From Methylobacterium tarhaniae (GTDB lineage Bacteria; Pseudomonadota; Alphaproteobacteria; Rhizobiales; Beijerinckiaceae), in the NCBI RefSeq assembly GCF_001043955.1, contig NZ_LABZ01000011.1, positions 1-45,204 of the forward strand: DNA of 45,204 bases, in the 5' to 3' direction. Position 1 is the first letter of the stretch. Every line of letters begins with the position of its first letter. The translations under genes and the position numbers were made by a program. The notes beneath the pieces are model-generated. The model was not told where the DNA came from. It worked only from the letters and a program-made list of their open reading frames with translations, and made no database searches. Shown here in pieces: positions 26,570 through 35,081 of the stretch.

Positions 26570-27111
26570 CAGTACTGCTCGACGCGGAAGGCGGCGGTCG
26601 AGATCACCAGGTAGGCCGGCTTGCCCTTGTAGGTCGCCGACGCGTCGAGCCAGCCGGTCATGAACGACGGCAGGAAGGTGATCGGATAGATGACCTGCAG
26701 GTACTGGTACCGTCCTTGCGTGCCGAGGGTGAACTGGCCGCTTCCCGCCGTCAGCGCCGGTATCTTCAGCCCGCTCTGGTCAGAATTCACATAGGCGTAA
26801 TAGCCCGGCACCGGTTCCACGACGTGCAGATTCACGATGAGGTCGCCGCACGACATCGCAGGCGGCAGGTGGTGGCACAGGGCCTGGGTGAAATTCGCCA
26901 GTGTCGGCGGCGGGTTCTGTCTCTGGGCGTTGCCGATGATGACTTGACGCGCCGCCTGATCGGTCGCGAAATCCAGCTGTTGGTTGAAGTAGAGGATTTG
27001 AGCGACTGTCATCGTGAACAGAACGGTCGCGATGAACATCAGGCCGACCAGGGCGAACTCGACGGTCGTCGATCCCTTATCGTCACGAATGAGGCCAGGC
27101 ACGCATCGCAT
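26569..27111 (-). CDS. TadE-like protein
   Basis: A 180-residue protein starting MRCVPGLIRDDKGSTTVEFALVGLMFIATVLFTMTVAQILYFNQQLDFATDQAARQVIIG. The GSTTVEFALVG motif followed by a long hydrophobic stretch is the TadE class III signal and stalk helix. A short periplasmic domain follows with a pair of Cys (ALCHHLPPAMSC). It is the first gene of the tadE-tadE-tadG set. Minor pseudopilins of this kind work with the Tad secretion machine, which must be encoded elsewhere. Confidence 0.85.
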   Translation of the reverse strand: MRCVPGLIRDDKGSTTVEFALVGLMFIATVLFTMTVAQILYFNQQLDFATDQAARQVIIGNAQRQNPPPTLANFTQALCHHLPPAMSCGDLIVNLHVVEPVPGYYAYVNSDQSGLKIPALTAGSGQFTLGTQGRYQYLQVIYPITFLPSFMTGWLDASATYKGKPAYLVISTAAFRVEQY

Positions 27112-27168
27112 GCCGGCAACCTAGCGTCATCCGGTTAAAGACTCGGGAATCGAATGCTCGAAACTCGG

Positions 27169-27224
27169 CATGTCGGCGGTGATGCTGCCTCCATCACGGC
27201 GTCAGTCATTTCATGACCGACATG
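27169..27224 (-). terminator. Nested inverted repeats between two minus-strand units
   Basis: CATGTCGG (27169-27176) pairs with CCGACATG (27217-27224), enclosing an inner GTGATG/CATCAC stem (27179-27184 with 27192-27197). It lies downstream of the exported beta-sandwich gene and upstream of tadE, so it may end the former transcript or control the latter. Confidence 0.35.
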
Positions 27225-27265
27225 ACGTCTGGTCAGTTCGGGCGATCGCGGCGCCGCCCTCAAGG

Positions 27266-28201
27266 TCATGGGTCCTTGGCGATCGCCTCGATGTCGCGGT
27301 CGACGCCGCTCTCGACCTTGAAGTCCTGGGTGTAGACCTTGCCGTCGTGGCGGGCGATCAGCTGGTACTCGCCCTCCGCGAGCGTCACCTGCGGGAAGGC
27401 GCCGATCGCCTCGCGGATCGTGTCGCCGCCGGGGGTGAGCACGCTGAAGGCGGTGCCCGCGAAGGCCTCGGTGCCGGGCGCGGCGACGAGCTTCAGGGTC
27501 ACGGTGGCGGCGCGGTGATTGAGGGTCGCGTCGGTGAGACGGCCGTTCTCGACCTTCAGGTCGGCGCGCTGGATCGCGTTGGAATCGCCCCAGGTCGAGA
27601 CGACGTGGTAGGTGCCCTCGGGCAGGCGGACCACCTCGCCGGCCTTGACGCCGTCGCGCACCAGCCGCCCCTCCGGGTTGTTGCCGATCGGCACGAAGAC
27701 CGCGAAGGCGAGCTGGCCTCCCGGGATCTTCGCCTCGCCGACCGCGCCCGAGAGGCGCAGCGCCCCGGCATTGACGGTGAGCTGGTCGCTGCCTGCGCCG
27801 GAATTCAGGGTCACGCGCTTGGAGGTGCTGACGAAGCCGTAGGTGACGTTGGCGAGGTAGCTCCCCGGGGGCAGCCGGAAGGTCGGCTGGGCCTCCTCCG
27901 AGCGGGCGAGCATCACCGGCTTGCCGCCCTCCGGCCGGTCCTCGTAGATCCGCCAGGTCAGGCCGCCGCGCAGGGGCTTGGCCTCGCTGGTCAGCACGGC
28001 CCGCAACGACAGGCTGGCCTCCGCGGGGGCCGCCGCCGGAGGAGGGCCCTGCGTCACGCCCTGCGGCGCGACGCTCGGCGGAAGCGCCGGCGCTTGGCCC
28101 GGCGCTTGGCCCGGGGACTGGCCGGGGGGCTCGGCCAGAGCGGGGCTGCCCGCGAGCGCGAGCGCCAGGGCCCTACCGAACAGCCGTCTCGCCCGCGTCA
28201 T
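27266..28201 (-). CDS. Exported protein with three beta-sandwich repeats
   Basis: A 311-residue protein starting MTRARRLFGRALALALAGSPALAEPPG, a clear Sec signal peptide with probable cleavage after ALA. A Pro/Gln-rich linker with GQSPGQAPGQAP follows. The rest holds three similar beta-sandwich modules, each closing with the same turn: TFRLPPGSYLANVTYG, VVRLPEGTYHVVSTWG and QVTLAEGEYQLIARHDG. These resemble carboxypeptidase-regulatory/transthyretin-like folds. I cannot assign a function. It overlaps the end of the YfhO-like gene by 29 bases, so the two proteins are probably made together and may act at the same site in the envelope. Confidence 0.75.
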   Translation of the reverse strand: MTRARRLFGRALALALAGSPALAEPPGQSPGQAPGQAPALPPSVAPQGVTQGPPPAAAPAEASLSLRAVLTSEAKPLRGGLTWRIYEDRPEGGKPVMLARSEEAQPTFRLPPGSYLANVTYGFVSTSKRVTLNSGAGSDQLTVNAGALRLSGAVGEAKIPGGQLAFAVFVPIGNNPEGRLVRDGVKAGEVVRLPEGTYHVVSTWGDSNAIQRADLKVENGRLTDATLNHRAATVTLKLVAAPGTEAFAGTAFSVLTPGGDTIREAIGAFPQVTLAEGEYQLIARHDGKVYTQDFKVESGVDRDIEAIAKDP

Positions 28202-30599
28202 CGTCCCTCGCCAACAATTCGCTCGCCGCCGCCACCAGGTTGTCGACCGAGAGCGGGCGGAACCGGAACTCGACCACGTGCTTGCCGGCCGGCACCTCGA
28301 CCCCGCGGAAGAGCAGGTTGGTGCGCAGGATCGGGCGGCGGACGCCGTCGACCCGGGCCTGCCAGCCCGGATAGAAGATGTCGTGCAGCACCAGCACGCT
28401 GTCGCGGTCGGTCTCGACCTCCACCGTGACGACATTGCGGCGATAGGCGAGGATCGTCGCATTGCCCTTCGCGGCGGTCACCGGCGCGGCCGGGTCCTTG
28501 AGCCCGAACTCGCCCCTGATCTTGGGCACGCTGTCCTGGTCGACCAGGGCCGTCTCGTTGCCCTCGAATTCAGGGAGCTCGTCCTGGTTGAGGATGCTCT
28601 CGGAATCCACCGGCACCAGGCGGGTCGCCAGGTAGGCCCGGGGCTTGGCCGGGTCGAGGCGGTAGATCCACATCTCGCCCGAGCCGTAGAGGAGCTTGGC
28701 GCCGGTCAGCTGCGGGAAGTGCCGGGGCAGCCGCTCGGCCGGGCGGTCGAGGACGAGGTATTCGAGGCCCAGCAGGCTCGCGAGCCGCGAGCGGTAGCCG
28801 CGGAAGAGCCCGGGAAACTGGCGCAGGTTCGGGTCGGCGGCGTTCTCGCCGGGGCCGACGGCGCGCTCGTAATCGGCGAGCCGCAGGGGGTTGTAGCCGA
28901 TCGTGTCCTCGAGCCCGAGCACCATCGAGGCGTTCTGCCAGGCGCCGCCGAGGCCCAGGATCTCGACCCGGGGATGCTCGCCCTTGGCGTGGCGGGCATC
29001 GAGCTCGGCCTTCAGGAGCGTCAGGCCCTGGAGCTGCTCCGGCGGCAGGCGCTGGAACACCGCGTAGCGGCCCGCCGGCTCGGCGTTGAGGGAACTGCCG
29101 GCATTGCGCCAGATCAGCTCGGCGCCCAGGAGCGCGACGAGGCACGAGGCGGTGAGCGCCCGCCGGCGCGGGCCGGCCCGCAGCATCAGCCACGCGGCGA
29201 GGACGGCGATCCCGGTGCCGATCAGGCCGTCGCGCAGGGCGTCCGGCAGGTGCTGGGCCTTGGCGGAGTAGCGGTAGGCGACCCACAGGATCGCCGCCAG
29301 GACGGCGAGCGCCAGGCCCGGCAGGGCGAGGCGGGCAAGGCGCGCGAGGCCGGCCGTGCCGGACAGCAGCCGGGGCGCGCCCTCCGTGACGTAGCGGTGG
29401 ACGAGGTAGCCGGCGGCGAGCGCCAGCCCGATATTGATGACGAAGGTCGCGTCGGCGGGCCGGCGGTAGAGGTCGACGCCCGGGACGTGGTCGAAGACCG
29501 GCGCGAAGAGCGGCGTGTAGCGCCCGAGCGCGTACAGGATGGCGGTCCCCAGCACGATGACCGGGTAGCGGATCTCCCGGGCGGCGAGGCGCCCGCCGGC
29601 AATGCCGTGCCAGAGGATCAGGACCGCCGGCAGGGTGCCGGCGAAGAGGTAGTTCACCGCCCGGTCGGTCCAGGTGTTGCCGTCCATCGATTTCCAGTCC
29701 GGACCCCAGTAATCGTAGGTCCAGCGCAGGGAGCCGAACACGTCGGCGAAGAGCGCGGTGGCGAAGCTCGAGGGCGGCAGCGAGCCCATGATGGCCGCGC
29801 CGTAGCCGAAGGACGGCCGGGTCGAGGTCATCAGGAACTGCATGGTGAGGAGCGAGGGCACGGCGAGCAGCGCCCCGCCGACCACGCCCATCACGGCGAG
29901 CACGCCGAGCCGCGCGCGCAGATAGGCGAGGGGCGCCGGCGCGGTGAGCACGGCATGGACCGCGACGCCGATCAGGCTCAGGCCGCACAGGAACGCCACC
30001 TGGTCGCGTCCCACCGTCATCACGGCGGCCACCACCGCGAAGGCGAGACCGAAGGCGTAGGAGCGGCGCGAGAGCGCCTCCTCCAGCAGCCACCAGGCGA
30101 GCGGCACGAAGCCGTAGGAGATGATCATGCCGGTATGCTGCAGCCGGGCCGAGGCCGAGCCGCCGAGCACGAACACCATCGCGGCCGCGACCGCGCCGGC
30201 CGGGTGCCAGCCGCGGCGGCGGAAGAGCAGCAGGGTCGCCACCGCCCCAGGGATCAGGTGGGCGAACACCACCGCGTCGAACAGCTCCATCGACGGGGAG
30301 GGGTCGATCCACGCGAAGAACAGCATGGTCGGGGTGAAGAGCAGCGATTGCGGGTCCGCGACCGAGGGGTGGCCGGCGAAGTGGTAGGGGTTCCAGAGCG
30401 GCAATTCGCCGTTCGCCAGCGCGGCGCCGAGGTAGCGCAGCATCGGGTAGAAGTGATTCTTGGAATCCCACGGCACCACGGCGCCGGCGAGCGGCCACAT
30501 CGCGGCGGCGGCGGCCCAGAACAGCAGCACGGCGGCGAGCGCCAGCCAGAAGTCCCGGGCCGGCCAGGGATGGGAGGGGGATGCGGGGGAGCGCGTCAT
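28173..30599 (-). CDS. YfhO-like multi-spanning membrane protein
   Basis: An 808-residue inner-membrane protein with about 12 hydrophobic helices over the first 520 residues, beginning MTRSPASPSHPWPARDFWLALAAVLLFWAAAAAM. The head has the YfhO/GT-C pattern: an acidic loop PWDSKNHFYPMLRYLGAALANGELPLWNPYHFAGHP after helix 1. The C-terminal 290 residues are soluble and end with a conserved block, VLHDIFYPGWQARVDGVRRPILRTNLLFRGVEVPAGKHVVEFRFRP, typical of YfhO proteins. In Gram-positives YfhO glycosylates lipoteichoic acid; in Gram-negatives the substrate is unknown. Coupling to the downstream exported protein is noted. Confidence 0.85.
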   Translation of the reverse strand: MTRSPASPSHPWPARDFWLALAAVLLFWAAAAAMWPLAGAVVPWDSKNHFYPMLRYLGAALANGELPLWNPYHFAGHPSVADPQSLLFTPTMLFFAWIDPSPSMELFDAVVFAHLIPGAVATLLLFRRRGWHPAGAVAAAMVFVLGGSASARLQHTGMIISYGFVPLAWWLLEEALSRRSYAFGLAFAVVAAVMTVGRDQVAFLCGLSLIGVAVHAVLTAPAPLAYLRARLGVLAVMGVVGGALLAVPSLLTMQFLMTSTRPSFGYGAAIMGSLPPSSFATALFADVFGSLRWTYDYWGPDWKSMDGNTWTDRAVNYLFAGTLPAVLILWHGIAGGRLAAREIRYPVIVLGTAILYALGRYTPLFAPVFDHVPGVDLYRRPADATFVINIGLALAAGYLVHRYVTEGAPRLLSGTAGLARLARLALPGLALAVLAAILWVAYRYSAKAQHLPDALRDGLIGTGIAVLAAWLMLRAGPRRRALTASCLVALLGAELIWRNAGSSLNAEPAGRYAVFQRLPPEQLQGLTLLKAELDARHAKGEHPRVEILGLGGAWQNASMVLGLEDTIGYNPLRLADYERAVGPGENAADPNLRQFPGLFRGYRSRLASLLGLEYLVLDRPAERLPRHFPQLTGAKLLYGSGEMWIYRLDPAKPRAYLATRLVPVDSESILNQDELPEFEGNETALVDQDSVPKIRGEFGLKDPAAPVTAAKGNATILAYRRNVVTVEVETDRDSVLVLHDIFYPGWQARVDGVRRPILRTNLLFRGVEVPAGKHVVEFRFRPLSVDNLVAAASELLARDDDAGETAVR

Positions 30600-30770
30600 G
30601 GTGCGTCGGCGTCCTCGGCCCCGGCCTGCCCGGCGCCCGGCTTCACGTCGCGCCCGGCCGTGGCCGTCCGGGGCGGAATGGTGCTTAAAGGGACTATCGG
30701 GGCACCAGGATGGCAGCCTGCCGTCCCGCTTCCCCGTCCTGTCGCTATAGCTCAAGCCACTGAAGCCGAG

Positions 30771-31334
30771 ATGAACGCAACCCTCGATCTTCTCCGCACC
30801 CGCCGCTCCGTGCCGCCGGCGCAGCTCTCGGGACCCGGCCCTTCCCCAGAGGAGCTGGACCTTCTTCTGTCCGCCGCGTCGCGCGTGCCGGACCACGGCA
30901 AGCTCGCACCCTGGCGCTTCATCCTGATCGAGGGCGAGGGCCAGGCCCGGATCGGCCGGGTGGTGGCCGAGGCCTACCGGGCCGACCATCCGGAGGCCGA
31001 CGACAAGCGCCTCGCCCTCGAAGCCGGGCGCCTCGGCCTCGCGCCGCTGGTGATCGCCGTCGTGTCGCGGGCCGGCCCGCACGTGAAGATCCCCGACTGG
31101 GAGCAGGTGCTCTCGGCCGGCGCCGCCTCCATGACCCTGATCGTGGCGGCCAATGCTCTCGGGTTCCGCACCTCCTGGCTCACCGAGTGGATGGCCTATG
31201 ACCGCCGGGTGCTCGACGCCCTCGGCCTCGACCCGGCCGAGCGGCTGGCGGGCTTCGTCCATGTCGGCCGGGCCGAGCAGGTGCCCCCGGACCGGCCGCG
31301 GCCGGCGCTCGCCGAGATCGTGACGCGGTACTGA
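30771..31334 (+). CDS. YdjA-like nitroreductase family protein
   Basis: A 187-residue FMN-dependent oxidoreductase. The head NATLDLLRTRRSVPPAQLSGPGPSPEELDLLLSAASRVPDHGKLAPWRFILIEGEG carries the RRS phosphate-binding motif and the PDHGKLxPWR block that marks the YdjA branch. WEQVLSAGAASMTLIVAANALGFRTSWLTEWMAYDRRVLDALGL is the second FMN/dimer segment, and GFVHVGRA closes the fold. Native substrates of YdjA-type enzymes are not known. It is divergent from the YfhO-like gene, 171 bases apart. Confidence 0.92.
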   Translation: MNATLDLLRTRRSVPPAQLSGPGPSPEELDLLLSAASRVPDHGKLAPWRFILIEGEGQARIGRVVAEAYRADHPEADDKRLALEAGRLGLAPLVIAVVSRAGPHVKIPDWEQVLSAGAASMTLIVAANALGFRTSWLTEWMAYDRRVLDALGLDPAERLAGFVHVGRAEQVPPDRPRPALAEIVTRY

Positions 31335-31458
31335 TGCCGTCCCCTGCGAGCCGCCCCTGAGCGGAGAAGGCTGGCGCCAGGACCCCGGGGTGATCTAACT
31401 GGCCGCGGGCGGTCCGCACGGACAGGGCCGCCGAGTCCAGACCATCCCGGGGCCGCCG

Positions 31459-32085
31459 ATGCATTATGACGCCGAGACCCGCACCCTGCCGCACAACCCG
31501 TTCAAGGCTCTGGTGGCGCCTCGCCCGATCGGCTGGGTCAGCGCGCTCAGCGCCTCAGGCCAGCTGAACCTCTCGCCCTACTCGTTCTTCAACGGGATCG
31601 GGGACAACCCCGAGATGGTGATGTTCTCCTCCTTCGGCCGCAAGGACGCGCTGACCTTCGCGGAGGAGGGGGGCGAGTTCGTCTGCAGCCTCGCCACCTT
31701 CGACCTCAGGGACGGGATGAACCAGTCCTCGGCGCCGCTGCCGCGGGGCGAGAGCGAGTTCGACTTCGCCGGCCTCGCCACCGCCCCGTCGCGCAAGGTG
31801 CGCCCGCCGCGGGTGGCCGACGCGCCCGCCGCCCTCGAATGCCGATGGCTGCAGACCATCCCGCTGGTGCCGGCCGGCGGCGGGGAGGCGGCCTACTTCA
31901 TGGTGATCGGCCAGGTGGTGTCGATGTATATCGACGACCGCTTCGTGACGCCGGAGGGCCGGGTCGATACCGGAGCGATGCGGCCGATCATGCGCGGCGG
32001 CTACTTCGACTACTTCACGGTCGAATCCGAGAACCGCTTCGAGATGCGCCGGCCGGCCGGCGGGGGCGATATGCCTAAGCGATGA
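31459..32085 (+). CDS. Flavin reductase-like (FMN-binding split-barrel) protein
   Basis: A 208-residue protein starting MHYDAETRTLPHNPFKALVAPRPIGWVSALSASGQLNLSPYSFFNGIGDNPEMVMFSS. The APRPIGWVS and NLSPYSFFN motifs are the FMN-binding signature of the DIM6/NTAB flavin reductase family. The C-terminal IGQVVSMYIDDRFVTPEGRVDTGAMRPIMRGGYFDYFTV is also typical. Members reduce flavin for partner monooxygenases or bind FMN without known reaction. It is 124 bases after the nitroreductase gene, on the same strand. Confidence 0.9.
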   Translation: MHYDAETRTLPHNPFKALVAPRPIGWVSALSASGQLNLSPYSFFNGIGDNPEMVMFSSFGRKDALTFAEEGGEFVCSLATFDLRDGMNQSSAPLPRGESEFDFAGLATAPSRKVRPPRVADAPAALECRWLQTIPLVPAGGGEAAYFMVIGQVVSMYIDDRFVTPEGRVDTGAMRPIMRGGYFDYFTVESENRFEMRRPAGGGDMPKR

Positions 32086-32402
32086 AGGAGCCGCGCGCTG
32101 CGGGATCGCGCGGGTAAAGAATGGCCTGGGTTCTCCGCCTCTCCCCACCCGCGGGAAAGGGGGAAACCCATGCCTTTACGTCGAACCTGACGCGTTCTGG
32201 CACCCCGAGACGGGGATCCTGCACCAAGTCCGAGCGGGATGGCCGCTTCGCGCGAAAAGGCGGCCTGTCACGGGGGTGAGTCCGCAGGGTGCGGGACGCA
32301 CCGGCGCCGGGCGGCTTCAACCTTCCTTTACCATAGCGCCAGCATCCTGAGGCCCATCAGAGTGCAGGCCCGCGCGTCGCGGTGCCGCTCCACCGGGCCG
32401 CC
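32086..32402. other. 317-bp intergenic region with GC-rich repeat fragments
   Basis: It holds a CTCTCCCCACCCGCGGGAAAGGG stretch near 32140 that resembles the dispersed elements, a CACCCCGAGACGGGG hairpin near 32200, and a GGCCGC...GCGGCC imperfect stem near 32240-32265. CTTTACCATAG near 32326 may be part of the promoter of the following gene. No open frame with family similarity was found. Confidence 0.4.
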
Positions 32403-33440
32403 ATGTTCCTGTTCAGCAGCACGCCGTCGCAAGGGACCGCCAGCCAGGGGATCGCCCCCCAGGGCACCGGCCGCGCCGCCGCCGGCAACCCGGTGATCGA
32501 CGCGATCCGCCAGGGCGCCGCGAAGACCGGCGCCGCCTTCGACTACCTGCTCTCGACGGCCCAGCGCGAATCGAGCCTCAACCCGAGCGCCAAGGCCGGC
32601 ACCTCCTCGGCCACCGGCCTGTTCCAGTTCATCGAGCAGACCTGGCTCGGCGTGATGAAGCAGGACGGCCCCGCGCTCGGCCTCGGCTCCTACGCCGATG
32701 CGATCTCGGCCCGCTCGTCGGGCGGCTACACGGTGAGCGACCCGGCGGCCCGCCAGGCGATCCTCGACCTGCGGCGGGACCCGGAGGTCGCCTCCGCGAT
32801 GGCCGGCGCGCTCACCCGCCGCAACGCCGACGCCCTCTCGGAGGCGCTCGGCCGCGAGCCGAACCGGGCCGATCTCTATGCCGCCCACCTTCTCGGCCTG
32901 CGCGGCGCCCTGACCCTGATCCGCGCGGCGGAGAGCGCCCCCGGGCGCTCCGCCGCCGCCGACCTGCCGGAGGCCGCCGCCGGCAATCGCGGCCTGTTCT
33001 ACGACCGGGCCGGCCGGGCCCGCAGCGCCTCCGAGCTCTACGCCGTGCTCGGCACCAGCCCGAGCGTGCCCGCCGCGACCGCCGCCGCGACTGCGCAGGC
33101 GGCCGAGCCGATGGCCTACGCGCCGGAGGCCGGAAGCGGCCTGCGCACGCTGTTCCAGACCGACGCCCGGCGGGGACCCGTCTCCGACAGCGTCGCCCGG
33201 CTCTGGGGCGGCCGCGGCGGCGGTGCCTCGGCGCCGACCTACTTCCCGCGCTCGAACGAGGGGCCGGTGGTCGCCTCGGCGGCGCCCGTCCCGTCCCCGA
33301 TCCAGCCGGCCGCGCCGGCCACCCCTGCCGCGATGCCCGACCCCTCGGCCACCGGCGTGCCGCTGCCGCCCGCCCGCCCGCGCGAATTCGGCGGCGGGCG
33401 CGGCCGCGCCGGCCTCGCCCCCTCGCCGATCCAGTCCTGA
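32403..33440 (+). CDS. Lytic transglycosylase-like (SLT domain) protein
   Basis: A 345-residue protein. Residues 28-190 form an SLT lysozyme-like domain: FDYLLSTAQRESSLNPSAKAGTSSATGLFQFIEQTWLGVMK has the catalytic Glu (about residue 56) and the SSLNP / GLFQF motifs. The protein would cleave peptidoglycan glycan strands. Residues 200-345 are Ala/Pro-rich and disordered, ending PARPREFGGGRGRAGLAPSPIQS. No signal peptide is seen, so export route is unclear; some such enzymes act at flagella or secretion systems. A GTG at 32382 would add seven residues. It is followed after 36 bases by the DUF2336 gene. Confidence 0.82.
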   Translation: MFLFSSTPSQGTASQGIAPQGTGRAAAGNPVIDAIRQGAAKTGAAFDYLLSTAQRESSLNPSAKAGTSSATGLFQFIEQTWLGVMKQDGPALGLGSYADAISARSSGGYTVSDPAARQAILDLRRDPEVASAMAGALTRRNADALSEALGREPNRADLYAAHLLGLRGALTLIRAAESAPGRSAAADLPEAAAGNRGLFYDRAGRARSASELYAVLGTSPSVPAATAAATAQAAEPMAYAPEAGSGLRTLFQTDARRGPVSDSVARLWGGRGGGASAPTYFPRSNEGPVVASAAPVPSPIQPAAPATPAAMPDPSATGVPLPPARPREFGGGRGRAGLAPSPIQS

Positions 33441-33476
33441 CCCCGACCAGTCCCGAACCGCGACGGAGCCGCGCCG

Positions 33477-34697
33477 ATGATCATCCGCCAGTTCCTGCTC
33501 TGGACCCAGCACGGATCCGCCGGGCGACGGGCCGAGGCGGCCTCGTCGCTCGCGCGGGCCTACCTCTACGCCAAGCTCGATGCCGCGGCGCGCTGGGAGG
33601 CCAAGACCGCGATCCTGGCGCTCCTCGACGACCCCTCGCCCCTGGTGCGGCGGGCCCTCGCCGAGGCCTGCGCCAACGCGGCGGAGGCGCCGCGCAGCCT
33701 GGTGGTGGCTCTGGCCCAGGACCAGGCGGAGATCGCCGGGCTGGTGCTGGCGCGCTCGCCGGTCCTGTCGGATGCCGACCTCGTCGATTGCGCCGCCGTC
33801 GGCGACGAGGCGGGCCGGGTCGCCATCGCAGGGCGACCGCACCTCTCGGCGATGCTGTGCGGGGCCCTGGCGGAGATCGCCGGCCCGGCCGCCCTGCGGG
33901 CCATGGCCGCCAATCCGGGCGCCGAGATCACCCGCGGCAGCCTCCTGCGGATGGTCGAGCGCCACGGCGCCGACGCTCCCTTGCGCGAGGCCCTGCTCGC
34001 TCGGGACCGCCTGCCGCTCGACGTGCGCCAGGCGGTGACCGCTCGTCTCGCCAGCGCCCTGTCCGACTTCGTGAGCGGCTGCGGCTGGCTCTCGCCCGAG
34101 CGCAGCGAGCGGGTGACCCGGGAGGCGCGGGAGCGCGCGACCCTGGGGCTCACCGAGGGATCGGACCGCGCCGACCTGCGCCGCCTCGTCGTCTATCTGC
34201 GCGGGGCCGGCCAGCTCACCCCGGGGCTGATCCTGCGGGCGATGCTGTCGGGCCGGATGGCCTTCACGGAGGCGGCGCTGACCGACCTCTCGGGCCTGGC
34301 CGCCGAGCGGGTGGCGGGGCTGCTGCACGATCCCAGCGGCAGCGGCATGGCGGCGCTCTATCGCCGGGCCGGCCTGCCGCCGGCCCTCGAGCCCGCCTTC
34401 GCGGCGGCGATGTCCGCCTGGCACGAGGAGGCGACCGGCCTGCGCGAGCGCGGCGCTGCCGGCTTATCGCGGCGGATGATCGAGCGGGCGGTGACCGCCT
34501 GCGAGCGGCTGCCCTTCGCGGAGGGGCACGCCATCGTCGCCCTGCTCAACCGCTTCGATGCCGAGGCGGCCCGCGACGAGGCCCGGGTGCTCGCCCGCGC
34601 GCTGGCGAGCGAGGCCGCCGTGGAAGCCGTGCTGGACTCGATTCCCGACGCGCTGATGGCGAGCTACCGCGAGGACAGGCTGCGCCTCGCCGCCTGA
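33477..34697 (+). CDS. DUF2336 domain-containing protein
   Basis: A 406-residue all-helical protein. Residues 20-250 contain HEAT-like helices (SSLARAYLYAKLDAAARWEAKTAILALLDDPSPLVRRALAEACANA, then DQAEIAGLVLARSPVLSDADLVDC), the hallmark of DUF2336, which is confined to alphaproteobacteria. No catalytic residues or membrane helices are seen. Function is unknown; it is often near flagellar or chemotaxis genes. It lies 36 bases after the lytic transglycosylase gene, so the two are probably one operon and may work together on wall remodelling. Confidence 0.85.
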   Translation: MIIRQFLLWTQHGSAGRRAEAASSLARAYLYAKLDAAARWEAKTAILALLDDPSPLVRRALAEACANAAEAPRSLVVALAQDQAEIAGLVLARSPVLSDADLVDCAAVGDEAGRVAIAGRPHLSAMLCGALAEIAGPAALRAMAANPGAEITRGSLLRMVERHGADAPLREALLARDRLPLDVRQAVTARLASALSDFVSGCGWLSPERSERVTREARERATLGLTEGSDRADLRRLVVYLRGAGQLTPGLILRAMLSGRMAFTEAALTDLSGLAAERVAGLLHDPSGSGMAALYRRAGLPPALEPAFAAAMSAWHEEATGLRERGAAGLSRRMIERAVTACERLPFAEGHAIVALLNRFDAEAARDEARVLARALASEAAVEAVLDSIPDALMASYREDRLRLAA

Positions 34698-34719
34698 CGC
34701 CGCGCCGCAGCCGGACGCG

Positions 34720-34836
34720 TCAGCGCCCGGCCGCGCGCCGGTCGGCGCACATCACGGCCGCGGCGAGATAGCCAGCCAACGAGACGACCACGGCTTGGGG
34801 GTAGATCGGTCGAACGAAATGGGCGGTGACGCTCAT
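34720..34836 (-). CDS. Small membrane peptide (38 residues)
   Basis: A 38-codon frame, MSVTAHFVRPIYPQAVVV then SLAGYLAAAVMCADRRAAGR, has a strong ribosome site, GGAGGA, four bases before its ATG (GGAGGAATCGATG on the minus strand). Residues about 12-31 form one hydrophobic helix, and the C-terminus is Arg-rich, as in single-pass small proteins with the C-terminus in the cytoplasm. It is convergent with the DUF2336 gene. No family is recognised; the perfect ribosome site is the main evidence. Confidence 0.55.
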   Translation of the reverse strand: MSVTAHFVRPIYPQAVVVSLAGYLAAAVMCADRRAAGR

Positions 34837-35001
34837 CGATTCCTCCCGATTCGGGTGCAGCATCTGGCATACGATGCCGGGCGGCACACGGACAAGCACG
34901 TGCCTGGAAGATTTTTATCCTTGCGATGACGGATTAAGTCCCGGGCTGGTCTTTCGGGGACCCGGCATGGAGGGCAGCCTCCTTGCGCGGGGCATCGTTT
35001 T

Positions 35002-35028
35002 GCATGACGAAACAGCGTTTCGTCATGC
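35002..35028. terminator. Perfect 12-bp hairpin downstream of bioB
   Basis: GCATGACGAAAC (35002-35013) and GTTTCGTCATGC (35017-35028) pair perfectly around AGC, 54 bases after the bioB end. It is AT-richer than other hairpins here and lacks a T-run. The 34837-35081 gap around it shows no other feature. Confidence 0.45.
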
Positions 35029-35081
35029 TGCGTGCTTCCGCTCCGCTCTCGCCTGCCGTCAAGTCGGTGGTCGCCCGGTTG

